This document shows, one piece after another, positions 56,352 to 64,000 of a stretch of DNA of 64,000 nt. The stretch's first letter is position 1. Each line of letters begins with the position of its first letter. Source of the stretch: Pseudohalocynthiibacter aestuariivivens (GTDB lineage: Bacteria > Pseudomonadota > Alphaproteobacteria > Rhodobacterales > Rhodobacteraceae); assembly GCF_011040495.1 (NCBI RefSeq), contig NZ_CP049037.1:3162001-3226000 (forward strand). The letters are read 5' to 3'. Below the pieces are notes generated by a model. It did not search any database and was not told the origin of the DNA. It saw nothing but the letters and a program-made list of their open reading frames with translations. The position numbers and the translations under genes were made by a program.

Positions 56352-56902
56352 TGGGTATGATCCTGTTGATTGTCGGGTTGGCGCTGTGGATCGGTGCGCA
56401 TCTGTTCAAACGCATGGCGCCTGCACGGCGCGCGGCCATGGGGGCCAAGGGGCGCGGGCCGATTGCGCTGGCAATCCTCGCAGGTGTGGTGCTGATGGTG
56501 CTGGGTTACCGGATGGCCGATGGTGCGGTCTATTGGGGGCGCAGCCCGGCGATGGTAGGCATCAACAACCTGCTGATGTTGCTGTCGATCTACCTGTTCG
56601 CGGTGTCGGGGGCGAAAACCGCATTGGCGCGGCGCATGCGTCATCCGATGTTAACCGCAGTCAAGGTGTGGGCGTTGGCGCATCTGTTGGTCAATGGCGA
56701 TGTGCCATCGTTCGTCCTGTTTGGCGGATTGATGGCGTGGGCGGTGATCGAGGTCATCGTCATCAACCGGTCCGAGCGCGACTGGACCCCGCCGCCCCCC
56801 GTGCCACGGCGCAAGGAAATCACGGCGGTCATTGCGACTTTGATCGTCTACGCAGGGATCGCCGGGGTGCATTATGCGCTGGGCTATCCGACATTTGGAT
56901 GA
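56351..56902 (+). CDS. NnrU-family membrane protein
   Basis: 183 residues, five to six hydrophobic segments. LALWIGAHLFKRMAPARRAAMG near the start and RHPMLTAVKVWALAHLLVNGD are the NnrU signature. NnrU was named from denitrifiers, but most homologues, including this one, are not near nitric-oxide genes. Start TGATG overlaps the mcl2 stop. Confidence 0.85.
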   Translation: MGMILLIVGLALWIGAHLFKRMAPARRAAMGAKGRGPIALAILAGVVLMVLGYRMADGAVYWGRSPAMVGINNLLMLLSIYLFAVSGAKTALARRMRHPMLTAVKVWALAHLLVNGDVPSFVLFGGLMAWAVIEVIVINRSERDWTPPPPVPRRKEITAVIATLIVYAGIAGVHYALGYPTFG

Positions 56903-56909
56903 GGGTCTG

Positions 56910-57113
56910 ATGAAGCTTTATCGTTTGCTTACCGCCGATGACACGTCGGCATTCTGTCACAAGGTCACGCTGGCGCTGAACAAGGGGTGGGCACTGCATG
57001 GCAGCCCGACCTATGCCTGGGACCACGCCAATGGTGTGATGCGGTGCGGGCAGGCCGTGACCAAGGATGCGCCGGGGGACTATACCCCCGAGACCAAGCT
57101 GGGGGAACAATGA
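56910..57113 (+). CDS. DUF1737 protein
   Basis: 67 residues. MKLYRLLTADDTSAFCHKVTLALNKGWALHGSPTYAWD matches DUF1737, a small domain often linked to ethylmalonyl-CoA pathway genes in this group. GAGGGT lies before the ATG. Its stop overlaps the start of the hydratase gene (ATGA). Confidence 0.82.
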   Translation: MKLYRLLTADDTSAFCHKVTLALNKGWALHGSPTYAWDHANGVMRCGQAVTKDAPGDYTPETKLGEQ

Positions 57114-58147
57114 GCATGGCCAAGACCAATTCGGGCCGATTTTTCGAGGATTACAGCGTTGGCGAAACCATCCGCCACGCGGTGCCGCGCACAGTGTCGG
57201 GGGGGGAACGCGCGCTCTATCATGCGCTCTATCCGGCGCGCCATGCGCTGTACTCATCGGATGAATTTGCGCGCGAGTGCGGCCTGCCTGCCGCGCCGCT
57301 GGATGACATGGCGGCGTTCCACGTCGTGTTTGGCAAAACAGTGCCGGATGTATCGCTGAATGCGTTGGCCAATCTGGGCTATGCCGAGGGCCGCTGGCTG
57401 CGCCCGGTCTATCCCGGTGATACCATCAGTTCGACCTCTGACGTGATCGGGCTGAAGCAGAATTCGAACGGCAAATCCGGTGTCGTCTGGGTGCGGACCA
57501 AGGGGCATAATCAGCGCGGCGAGACAGTACTGGATTATGTGCGCTGGGTGATGGTGCGCAAACGTGAACCGGGCAGCGATGCGCCGGAGGTGGTGATCCC
57601 CGAACTGGCGTCGGTACTGAAAGCGGATCAACTGGTGGTGCCCGAGGGACTAGATTTTACCAATTATGACTTTGGGCTGGCGGGCGAGCCGCATCGCTGG
57701 GGCGATTACGCCGTTGGCGAAACGATTGACCATGTGGACGGTGTTACGATCGAGGAAGCCGAACATATGCTGGCCACCCGGCTGTGGCAGAACACGGCCA
57801 AGGTGCATTTCGATTCCGGCGCGCGCCCGGATGGGCGGCGGCTGATCTATGGCGGGCATGTCATATCAATGGCCCGCGCGCTAAGTTTCAATGGTCTGGC
57901 CAATGCGCAGATGGTTGTCGGACTGAATGGCGGGGCACATGCCAACCCGTGCTATGCGGGCGATACCGTCCGAGCATGGAGCGAAGTGCTGGACCGAGCG
58001 GAGACATCCGCGCCGGGTGTCGGCGCGCTGCGTCTGCGGCTGGTGGCAACAAAGGGGGGCGATCCCTTTGCGTTGAAGGGCGACGATGGCAAGTATCTGC
58101 CAGATGTGCTGCTGGATTTGGATTACTGGGCGTTGGTGCCGCTCTGA
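57110..58147 (+). CDS. mch: Mesaconyl-CoA hydratase
   Basis: 345 residues, a double MaoC-like hotdog protein. FFEDYSVGETIRHAVPRTVSGGE opens the first half and DYAVGETIDHVDGVTIEEAEHMLATRLWQNTAKVHFD the second. It hydrates mesaconyl-C1-CoA to beta-methylmalyl-CoA in the ethylmalonyl-CoA pathway, which this group uses instead of isocitrate lyase. It forms an operon with mcl2, nnrU and the DUF1737 gene. Confidence 0.9.
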   Translation: MSMAKTNSGRFFEDYSVGETIRHAVPRTVSGGERALYHALYPARHALYSSDEFARECGLPAAPLDDMAAFHVVFGKTVPDVSLNALANLGYAEGRWLRPVYPGDTISSTSDVIGLKQNSNGKSGVVWVRTKGHNQRGETVLDYVRWVMVRKREPGSDAPEVVIPELASVLKADQLVVPEGLDFTNYDFGLAGEPHRWGDYAVGETIDHVDGVTIEEAEHMLATRLWQNTAKVHFDSGARPDGRRLIYGGHVISMARALSFNGLANAQMVVGLNGGAHANPCYAGDTVRAWSEVLDRAETSAPGVGALRLRLVATKGGDPFALKGDDGKYLPDVLLDLDYWALVPL

Positions 58148-58257
58148 GATCTTTGAGTGCGCTGGCGCGCACGCTGGATATCTCTGCCCCGGCCCTGTGG
58201 GCCGGTGGCATCGGGCGGGTGCGGAGGGCTGCGGTCCGCGTCACATAGGCGGAGTGT

Positions 58258-58280
58258 GGAGGCGGGGATGTGCCGCCTCC
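58258..58280. terminator. Hairpin between convergent genes
   Basis: 8-bp stem GGAGGCGG / CCGCCTCC with a 7-base loop between the ends of mch and the small membrane gene at 58323. Lacks a long T-run on either strand. Confidence 0.45.
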
Positions 58281-58322
58281 GGCGAGAGCATTTATGCAAA
58301 GGTGTAGAATGCAGGGTCAGGG

Positions 58323-58601
58323 TCAACCCGCGCTCATCCCGGCGAGCATCGCGCCGAGTGCGACGACGTGGATCAGCATGATCGCGCGGTCGTTCCAGAG
58401 CACGCCAACAATGAACCATCCCAAGACTCCAACGAGAAAAAGATAGAGGTTCAGCGGTGTCCAGCCAAATGCAGTGGCGGTGTAGCCGAAGATCTGGATC
58501 ATGGAGGCGGCCCATTTGATGGCAAAGGTCAGGCGGGCCCGTGCCGGGGCGACGGCAGGGGTCGTATCGACGGGGGGACATGAGAGTGTGTGCGTCGTCA
58601 T
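58323..58601 (-). CDS. Small membrane protein (possibly DUF6552)
   Basis: 92 residues, three hydrophobic segments: IKWAASMIQIFGYTATAFG, LYLFLVGVLGWFIVGVLW and MLIHVVALGAMLAGM. WNDRAIMLIHVVALGA recalls a small conserved membrane family of Rhodobacterales; the DUF number is from memory. Divergent from the LysR gene over 112 bp. Confidence 0.72.
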   Translation of the reverse strand: MTTHTLSCPPVDTTPAVAPARARLTFAIKWAASMIQIFGYTATAFGWTPLNLYLFLVGVLGWFIVGVLWNDRAIMLIHVVALGAMLAGMSAG

Positions 58602-58713
58602 AGGACTGCTCCGATATCGGTGTTTCAGGTTGCGTTTGGGTATTTGTACTTGGGGTCAGGGGGGATTTCGCGCTAGAAAGGGCGCGATCAGACTGTAGGA
58701 TAACTATCGGCAA

Positions 58714-59589
58714 ATGGCTCATCTTCCTCCTTTGAACGCGTTGCATGCCTTTGACGCGGCGGGGCGGCATCTGAACTTTCGCGCGGCGGCAGATGAGTTG
58801 GGTGTCACGCAAGGAGCGGTGGCGCAGCATGTCCGGCGATTGGAAGCGCATCTGGGTATGCCACTGTTCGAACGATTGCCGAAGGGGCTGGCCTTTACCG
58901 CAGTGGGGCGTAGTTATCACGCGCAGGTTGCTGCCGCATTTGGCGATTTGCGGGACGCGACGAACACTGTGCGCCCGGAGCCGGGAAAAGTGTTGATCAG
59001 TGTCACGCCGACCTTTGCCGCGAAATGGCTGATTCCGAATTTGCCGAGCTTGTCCGAGGCGCATCCCGAGATCGACCTGCGGATTCTGGCAACGGAGAAT
59101 GTATCAAGTTTTCATGGTGATGGCATTGATCTGGCTGTGCGGCAGGCTAAGCCACCCTTTGGCGCGTCGCTGGAGGCAGTGCGTCTTTTTGAGCAGGAGA
59201 TCATCGCAGTGGCTGCGCCGGGATTGGTGGCGGGAGATGATCTGCCGCTTGGTCCTGCCGTTCTGACACGATTGCCGAAACTACATGACGCGCATGGGTT
59301 CTGGTCAGACTTCGAGAAGATGCTGAATATTCGAGGGCATGACGGACGCGATCTACGTCTGAATCAGACGGCGTTGGCAATTGATGCAGCGCTTTCCGGG
59401 CAGGGGGTCGCGCTGGTTCCGCGGTTTCTGGTTGCCCGTGATCTGGAGGCGGGGCATTTGGTTCAGGTCATGTCCGAGACGATGGTGGGCGCGCAGGATT
59501 TCTATCTGCTGGCAGAGCGCAACCCACGGCGCGATCCAGCGGTCGAGGCGGTGCGGCAGTGGATGTGCGCACAGGGAACCGCCACATAG
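58714..59589 (+). CDS. LysR-family transcriptional regulator (GcvA-like)
   Basis: 291 residues. N-terminal HTH (PLNALHAFDAAGRHLNFRAAADELGVTQGAVAQHVRRLE) and a LysR effector domain from about residue 95. The LNALHAFDAAGRHLNF opening is typical of GcvA-type members. It is divergent from the small membrane gene and upstream of the sdh operon; whether it controls either is unknown. Confidence 0.9.
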   Translation: MAHLPPLNALHAFDAAGRHLNFRAAADELGVTQGAVAQHVRRLEAHLGMPLFERLPKGLAFTAVGRSYHAQVAAAFGDLRDATNTVRPEPGKVLISVTPTFAAKWLIPNLPSLSEAHPEIDLRILATENVSSFHGDGIDLAVRQAKPPFGASLEAVRLFEQEIIAVAAPGLVAGDDLPLGPAVLTRLPKLHDAHGFWSDFEKMLNIRGHDGRDLRLNQTALAIDAALSGQGVALVPRFLVARDLEAGHLVQVMSETMVGAQDFYLLAERNPRRDPAVEAVRQWMCAQGTAT

Positions 59590-59644
59590 GCGTGGCTGGT
59601 CTGCTTTCGGCGCATCTGGCTGATGCTGCCGACTGGTTGCGTGA

Positions 59645-59710
59645 TTCGTGATCACGAAAACGTGGCGAGAATCGAATTTGTGATCACGGTGAAATTCATG
59701 TGATCACAAA
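59645..59710. promoter_or_regulatory. Three GTGATCAC operators upstream of sdhC
   Basis: GTGATCAC at 59648-59655 (within perfect palindrome TTCGTGATCACGAA), 59680-59687 (TTTGTGATCACGG) and 59700-59707 (CATGTGATCACAAA), spaced 32 and 20 bp, close to three and two helical turns. The same element with 21-bp spacing precedes sucC. Likely a repressor/activator array for TCA-cycle operons; the binding protein is not identified. Confidence 0.65.
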
Positions 59711-59861
59711 GAGCGGTTCTGTAGCAAAAACCTTGGTCTGAATGGCATTTGGGGCTGTGCACCGGTGACAGTCGCGCTAAAACACGTCACAAAAGGCTAG
59801 CCAGTCATGGCATCGCTCCTGCGGGGGCCGGGTCATGCGCCAAACTAAGGGGACATGTAAT

Positions 59862-60245
59862 ATGGCCGATGTGAACCGGGGCGATCGCCCGCTGTCACCG
59901 CACCTGACAATCTACCGCCCGCAATTGACCGCGATTTCGTCGATCCTGACGCGGATCACCGGGAACGCGCTGATCGTGACGGCGCTGCTGATCGTCTGGT
60001 GGTTGCTGGCCGCTGCTGCGGGGCCGCAATACTTTGAGACGGCGAATGCGTTCATCACTTCGTGGTTTGGAGATCTGGTGCTGACACTGTCACTATGGGC
60101 GGTCTGGTATCATTATCTGGCCGGGTTGCGGCATCTGATCTGGGATGCAGGCCGTGGTCTGGACATCAAGACTGCTGAGACGCTCGGCTGGATCTGCGTT
60201 ATCGGGTCGGTTGTGCTGACGATCCTGACAATCATTATCATCTAA
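59862..60245 (+). CDS. sdhC: Succinate dehydrogenase cytochrome b556 subunit
   Basis: 127 residues, three membrane helices. RPLSPHLTIYRPQLTAISSILTRITGNAL is the SdhC signature and YHYLAGLRHLIWD carries the haem-ligand histidine. AAGGGG lies about 9 bases before the ATG at 59862. First gene of sdhCDAB. Confidence 0.96.
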   Translation: MADVNRGDRPLSPHLTIYRPQLTAISSILTRITGNALIVTALLIVWWLLAAAAGPQYFETANAFITSWFGDLVLTLSLWAVWYHYLAGLRHLIWDAGRGLDIKTAETLGWICVIGSVVLTILTIIII

Positions 60246-60257
60246 GGGAGGCAAGCC

Positions 60258-60629
60258 ATGCGTTATCTGACCGCCCGCAAGCGCGCCGAAGGCAAAGGCG
60301 CTGCCCATTCCGGGACCGAGCACCACTGGTATATGACCGTCAGCGGTGTTGGTCTGGCGCTGATCGTGCCGACGTTTTTGTATATTTTCGGCAGCACGGT
60401 TGGTGCCAGCCATCAGGATGTTCTGGCCACTTTTGCGCATCCCGCCGTCGCGATCCTGACCGGGTTGATCCTGTTTGTGGGATTGCAGCATTTCCGCAAA
60501 GGAGCGCAGACCATGCTGGAGGACTATTCGCATGGCACCACGCGCAAGGCGCTGATCATCGGTATGACGGCGCTGTGTTATGGGCTGACGGCCACCGGGC
60601 TGTTCGCCCTTGCCAAAATCGCGATTTAA
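60258..60629 (+). CDS. sdhD: Succinate dehydrogenase membrane anchor subunit
   Basis: 123 residues, three membrane helices. KRAEGKGAAHSGTEHHWYMTVSGVGLALIVP at the N-terminus is typical of alphaproteobacterial SdhD, with the quinone-site region and HGTTRKALIIG late in the protein. GGGAGG precedes the ATG; sdhA follows after 12 bp. Confidence 0.94.
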   Translation: MRYLTARKRAEGKGAAHSGTEHHWYMTVSGVGLALIVPTFLYIFGSTVGASHQDVLATFAHPAVAILTGLILFVGLQHFRKGAQTMLEDYSHGTTRKALIIGMTALCYGLTATGLFALAKIAI

Positions 60630-60641
60630 GGATCTGACCCG

Positions 60642-62447
60642 ATGGCTGCTTATGAATATGAAACGCATGAATATGATGTGGTTGTGGTCGGTGCCGGTGG
60701 CGCGGGCTTGCGGGCCACGTTGGGCATGGCTGAACAAGGGTTGCGCACCGCCTGCGTGACCAAGGTGTTTCCGACACGTTCGCACACGGTGGCGGCGCAG
60801 GGCGGGATTGCGGCGAGCCTTAGCAACATGGGGCCGGATCATTGGCAGTGGCATATGTATGACACAGTCAAGGGATCGGACTGGCTGGGTGACACGGATG
60901 CGATGGAGTATCTGGCCCGCGAGGCACCCAAGGCGGTTTACGAATTGGAGCATTACGGCGTGCCGTTTTCGCGCACCGAAGAGGGCAAGATTTACCAGCG
61001 TCCCTTTGGTGGGCACACGACCGAATTCGGTGAAGGTCCGGCCGTACAGCGCACCTGTGCGGCAGCGGACCGGACCGGGCATGCGATTCTGCACACGCTG
61101 TATGGCCAAAGCCTGAAAAACAACGCCGAGTTTTACATCGAGTATTTTGCCATTGATCTGATCATGTCGGATGATGGTGCCTGTACCGGCGTTGTCTGCT
61201 GGAAGCTGGACGATGGCACGATGCATGTGTTCAACGCCAAGATGGTGGTGCTGGCAACGGGTGGCTATGGCCGCGCGTATTTCAGCGCCACATCGGCCCA
61301 CACCTGCACCGGCGATGGCGGCGGGATGGTGGCGCGGGCCGGGTTGCCATTGCAGGACATGGAGTTCGTGCAGTTTCACCCGACGGGCATCTACGGCTCG
61401 GGGTGTCTGATCACCGAGGGCGCGCGTGGTGAAGGTGGCTATCTGACCAATTCCGAGGGCGAGCGGTTCATGGAACGCTATGCGCCGAACTACAAGGATC
61501 TGGCGCCGCGCGACTATGTCAGCCGGTCGATGACGATGGAAATCCGCGAAGGACGCGGCGTCGGCGAGGCTGGAGATCACATTCACCTGAACCTGTCGCA
61601 CCTGCCGCCCGAGGCGTTGAACCTCCGGCTGCCCGGCATTTCCGAGAGCGCCAAGATTTTCGCAGGTGTGGACGTCACCAAAGAGCCGATCCCGGTCATT
61701 CCGACCGTGCACTACAACATGGGCGGCATTCCGACCAACTATTGGGGTGAAGTTCTGAACCCGACCAAGAAAGACCCCAAGGCTGTGGTTCCGGGGCTGA
61801 TGGCCGTGGGCGAAGCGGGCTGTGCGTCGGTGCATGGCGCGAACCGGCTGGGATCGAATTCGCTGATTGATCTGGTGGTCTTTGGTCGTGCGGCGGCAAT
61901 CCGCGCGGGCAAGGTCGTGGATGCCGAGAGCGCCGTGCCGGGCACCAATCAGGGTCAGGTGGACAAGGCGTTTGACCGGTTCGACAGTGTACGCAATGCC
62001 AACGGCGGAACGCCGACGGCCGATCTGCGGCTGGAGATGCAGAAAACCATGCAGGCGGATGCGGCTGTATTCCGCACCTCCAAGACACTGAAGGAAGGCG
62101 TGGACAAGATGACCGCGATTGCGGCCAAGCTGGATGATCTGCATGTGACGGATCGCTCCTTGGTCTGGAACACCGATCTGATGGAATCGCTGGAACTGAC
62201 CAACCTGATGCCCAATGCGCTGGCCACGATCCACGGTGCCGAGGCGCGCCAAGAGAGCCGCGGCGCACATGCGCATGAGGATTTCAGCACCCGCGACGAC
62301 GAAAAATGGCGTGTGCATACGATTGCGCGGGTGGAGGGCAACAAGGTCGGTCTGAGCTATCGCCCGATTGTTGAGGATCCGCTGACCACCGAGAAAGAGG
62401 GTGGGATCAGCCTGAAGAAAATCGCCCCCAAGGAACGGACATTCTGA
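60642..62447 (+). CDS. sdhA: Succinate dehydrogenase flavoprotein subunit
   Basis: 601 residues. FAD-binding [18 protein letters not shown], the covalent-FAD histidine in [13 protein letters not shown], the active-site segment [21 protein letters not shown] and HTAR-type C-terminus are present. Oxidises succinate to fumarate on the cytosolic side of complex II. Its stop overlaps the start of a small exported gene instead of sdhB. Confidence 0.98.
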   Translation: MAAYEYETHEYDVVVVGAGGAGLRATLGMAEQGLRTACVTKVFPTRSHTVAAQGGIAASLSNMGPDHWQWHMYDTVKGSDWLGDTDAMEYLAREAPKAVYELEHYGVPFSRTEEGKIYQRPFGGHTTEFGEGPAVQRTCAAADRTGHAILHTLYGQSLKNNAEFYIEYFAIDLIMSDDGACTGVVCWKLDDGTMHVFNAKMVVLATGGYGRAYFSATSAHTCTGDGGGMVARAGLPLQDMEFVQFHPTGIYGSGCLITEGARGEGGYLTNSEGERFMERYAPNYKDLAPRDYVSRSMTMEIREGRGVGEAGDHIHLNLSHLPPEALNLRLPGISESAKIFAGVDVTKEPIPVIPTVHYNMGGIPTNYWGEVLNPTKKDPKAVVPGLMAVGEAGCASVHGANRLGSNSLIDLVVFGRAAAIRAGKVVDAESAVPGTNQGQVDKAFDRFDSVRNANGGTPTADLRLEMQKTMQADAAVFRTSKTLKEGVDKMTAIAAKLDDLHVTDRSLVWNTDLMESLELTNLMPNALATIHGAEARQESRGAHAHEDFSTRDDEKWRVHTIARVEGNKVGLSYRPIVEDPLTTEKEGGISLKKIAPKERTF

Positions 62448-62689
62448 TGCGGGTGGTGCTGGGCCTTATCGCGGGGTTGGCGGCTACGCCGACACTGGCA
62501 CAGACGCAGGATCAGGTGAATGCGCTGATTTCACAGTGTATCTTTAGCCATACGGAGGCGACGCAGATCATCTTTTCTACCGAAAAGCGGGAGAGCGGCG
62601 CGATTGCCATCAAGTTTGACAATCGCATGGGCCTGAGCTCTGCCGAAAAGGACACTGTGCGCAACTGCGTGGCGCAGGGGCTAAGCTAA
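62447..62689 (+). CDS. Small exported protein between sdhA and sdhB
   Basis: 80 residues with a signal peptide ([18 protein letters not shown]). The mature part has two cysteines (SQCIFSH and RNCVAQ). The ATG shares the final base of the sdhA stop (TGATG), so it is co-translated with sdhA. No family recognised. Confidence 0.75.
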   Translation: MRVVLGLIAGLAATPTLAQTQDQVNALISQCIFSHTEATQIIFSTEKRESGAIAIKFDNRMGLSSAEKDTVRNCVAQGLS

Positions 62690-62690
62690 G

Positions 62691-63041
62691 GTGGAACGCG
62701 GGGCGAGATATCGCGGTGCGAACCTCGTTGGTGCGGGTGTTATTGTTGCGCTGACGCTGAGCGGTTGCACCGCAGCCAATGAAGCCGCCGACACGCTGGC
62801 GCAGGATCGGGCCAAAAGGGTGGTGAACGGCGTTGTGCAGCAGCGTTTTCCCGGTGTGAACGCAGCCCCGGTGACCGATTGCATCATCGATGCGGCCAGC
62901 GCCGGAGAGATTATTTCCATCGCCGGGGCATCCGTCACCGGCGTCACAGAAGAAACGGCGCGGGACGTGCTGGAAATAGCACAACGTCCCGAGGCCATAG
63001 AATGTATTGCCCAGAACAGCATCGCGCTGTTGGGCGGCTGA
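62691..63041 (+). CDS. Lipoprotein between sdhA and sdhB
   Basis: 116 residues, GTG start one base behind the preceding stop. Lipobox LTLSGC (lipidated C26). The mature part has two more cysteines (TDCIIDA, IECIAQ). Succinate dehydrogenase operons of related bacteria sometimes carry such an insertion; function unknown. sdhB follows after 15 bp. Confidence 0.72.
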   Translation: MERGARYRGANLVGAGVIVALTLSGCTAANEAADTLAQDRAKRVVNGVVQQRFPGVNAAPVTDCIIDAASAGEIISIAGASVTGVTEETARDVLEIAQRPEAIECIAQNSIALLGG

Positions 63042-63056
63042 ACGGAGTAGACGCAC

Positions 63057-63836
63057 ATGGTTCAACTCACCCTGCCCAAGAACAGCCGGATTACCACCGG
63101 CAAAACGTGGCCCAAACCGGCCGGCGCCAAGAACTTGCGCAAGTTCAGCATCTACCGCTGGACGCCAGATGACGGCAAAAATCCCAGCGTGGACACGTAT
63201 TTTGTCGATATGGATACCTGCGGGCCGATGGTTCTGGACGCGCTGATCAAGATCAAGACAGAGATTGACCCGACGCTGAGTTTCCGCCGCTCGTGCCGCG
63301 AGGGGATCTGTGGGTCCTGCGCGATGAACATCGACGGGATCAACACGCTGGCCTGCATCTATGGCATGGACGAGATCAAGGGCGATGTGAAAATCTATCC
63401 GCTGCCGCATATGCCGGTGGTGCGTGATCTGATCCCGGACCTGACGCATTTCTATGCTCAGCACGCCAGCATTATGCCGTGGCTGGAAACCAAGACAAAC
63501 CGTCCCGCGAAGGAGTGGAAACAATCCATCGAGGACCGGGCCAAGCTGGATGGTCTATATGAGTGCGTCATGTGCGCCAGTTGCTCGACCGCCTGCCCAA
63601 GTTATTGGTGGAATGGTGACAAGTACCTCGGGCCCGCCGCGCTGCTGCACGCCTATCGCTGGATCATCGACAGCCGCGACGAGGCGACCGGCGAACGGCT
63701 GGATGATTTGGAAGATCCGTTCAAGCTGTACCGGTGTCACACGATCATGAACTGCACCAAGACATGCCCCAAGGGTCTGAATCCGGCCAAGGCGATCGCA
63801 GAGATCAAGAAGATGATGGTCGAACGCGTCGTTTGA
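63057..63836 (+). CDS. sdhB: Succinate dehydrogenase iron-sulfur subunit
   Basis: 259 residues. The [2Fe-2S] ligands are in [19 protein letters not shown] and TLACIYG, then C-x2-C-x2-C-x3-C clusters [17 protein letters not shown] and [21 protein letters not shown] bind [4Fe-4S] and [3Fe-4S]. Length and order are normal. Confidence 0.98.
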   Translation: MVQLTLPKNSRITTGKTWPKPAGAKNLRKFSIYRWTPDDGKNPSVDTYFVDMDTCGPMVLDALIKIKTEIDPTLSFRRSCREGICGSCAMNIDGINTLACIYGMDEIKGDVKIYPLPHMPVVRDLIPDLTHFYAQHASIMPWLETKTNRPAKEWKQSIEDRAKLDGLYECVMCASCSTACPSYWWNGDKYLGPAALLHAYRWIIDSRDEATGERLDDLEDPFKLYRCHTIMNCTKTCPKGLNPAKAIAEIKKMMVERVV

Positions 63837-63843
63837 TTAGCGG

Positions 63844-64000
63844 ATGGCCGAGACGCTGACACAGGCGCTGCTGCTGGCGGGGATGGCGGGGGCGACGATC
63901 CCGGTGGGCGCGTTGCTGGCAACGCAGGAGAAGTGTCTGCCCGGCTGGCTGGAAGACGAGTTTCGCCATAGTGTCATCGCCTTTGGCGGTGGCGCGCTTT
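63844..64000 (+). CDS. ZIP-like metal transporter, cut by the window edge
   Basis: The first 52 codons of a frame starting 7 bp after sdhB. It begins MAETLTQALLLAGMAGATIPVGALLA, then EFRHSVIAFGGGAL, resembling the first two helices of ZIP/ZupT divalent-metal transporters. Only this part is visible, so the assignment is tentative. Confidence 0.55.
   Translation, partial: MAETLTQALLLAGMAGATIPVGALLATQEKCLPGWLEDEFRHSVIAFGGGAL

Noticed and set aside
60093..62318. Very long antisense open frame (741 codons) over sdhC-sdhA
   Set aside because: It mirrors the sdh genes in another frame; GC-rich third positions produce such shadows and the product has no domain.

Overview
The window reads as chromosomal DNA of an alphaproteobacterium of the order Rhodobacterales (Roseobacter/Rhodobacter type). 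The basis is a GC-rich, codon-biased background, MipZ, a mcl2/mch ethylmalonyl-CoA pathway pair, a mdh/sucCD/sucAB/lpd block followed by sdhCDAB, and YrhK, DUF1737 and NnrU-like genes. No rRNA, tRNA, CRISPR array, transposase or prophage is visible.

Layout. 1-12 kb: parE (3' end cut by the window edge), a peroxiredoxin-6-like protein without its catalytic cysteine, glk plus a HpcH/HpaI aldolase, mipZ, a SUKH-domain protein, dnaK-dnaJ and alkB. 12-19.4 kb: mscS, mscL, then four tightly overlapping genes (hydantoinase/oxoprolinase A and B, a PLP aminotransferase, an Asp/Glu-racemase-like enzyme). 19.5-25 kb: a zinc-homeostasis operon headed by zur and a Zur-box palindrome, with a COG0523 GTPase, a His-rich DUF2796 protein, a MacB/FtsX-type ABC pair and two tandem Tat-exported DUF3299 proteins. 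25-37.6 kb: WYL regulator and DMT exporter, YtoQ, pheS/pheT split by two inserted genes, a desaturase, then ftsE-ftsX-plsC-PPOX. 37.9-53 kb: the TCA block on the minus strand (mdh; sucC, sucD, sucA, sucB, lpd with small exported or membrane genes interspersed), interrupted by an ECF-sigma/cupredoxin operon. 53-58.7 kb: PRC-barrel protein, TSUP permease, mcl2-nnrU-DUF1737-mch. 58.7-64 kb: LysR regulator, sdhC-D-A-(two exported proteins)-B and the start of a ZIP-like transporter.

The strongest non-genic signal is the palindrome GTGATCAC with T/A-rich flanks. It occurs twice, 21 bp apart, in front of sucC and three times (32 and 20 bp apart) in front of sdhC. Helical phasing and restriction to the two TCA operons suggest one shared regulator. 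Other points of interest are the Cys-less peroxiredoxin, a decayed second COG0523 start inside the zinc operon, an ECF sigma operon without an anti-sigma gene, a dispersed REP-like palindrome family, and two AT-rich orphan genes with a similar winged-helix-like layout inserted next to housekeeping genes.

Functions are assigned from sequence motifs and remembered family features; no database search was run. Start sites were chosen from Shine-Dalgarno matches and overlaps and are noted where ambiguous.
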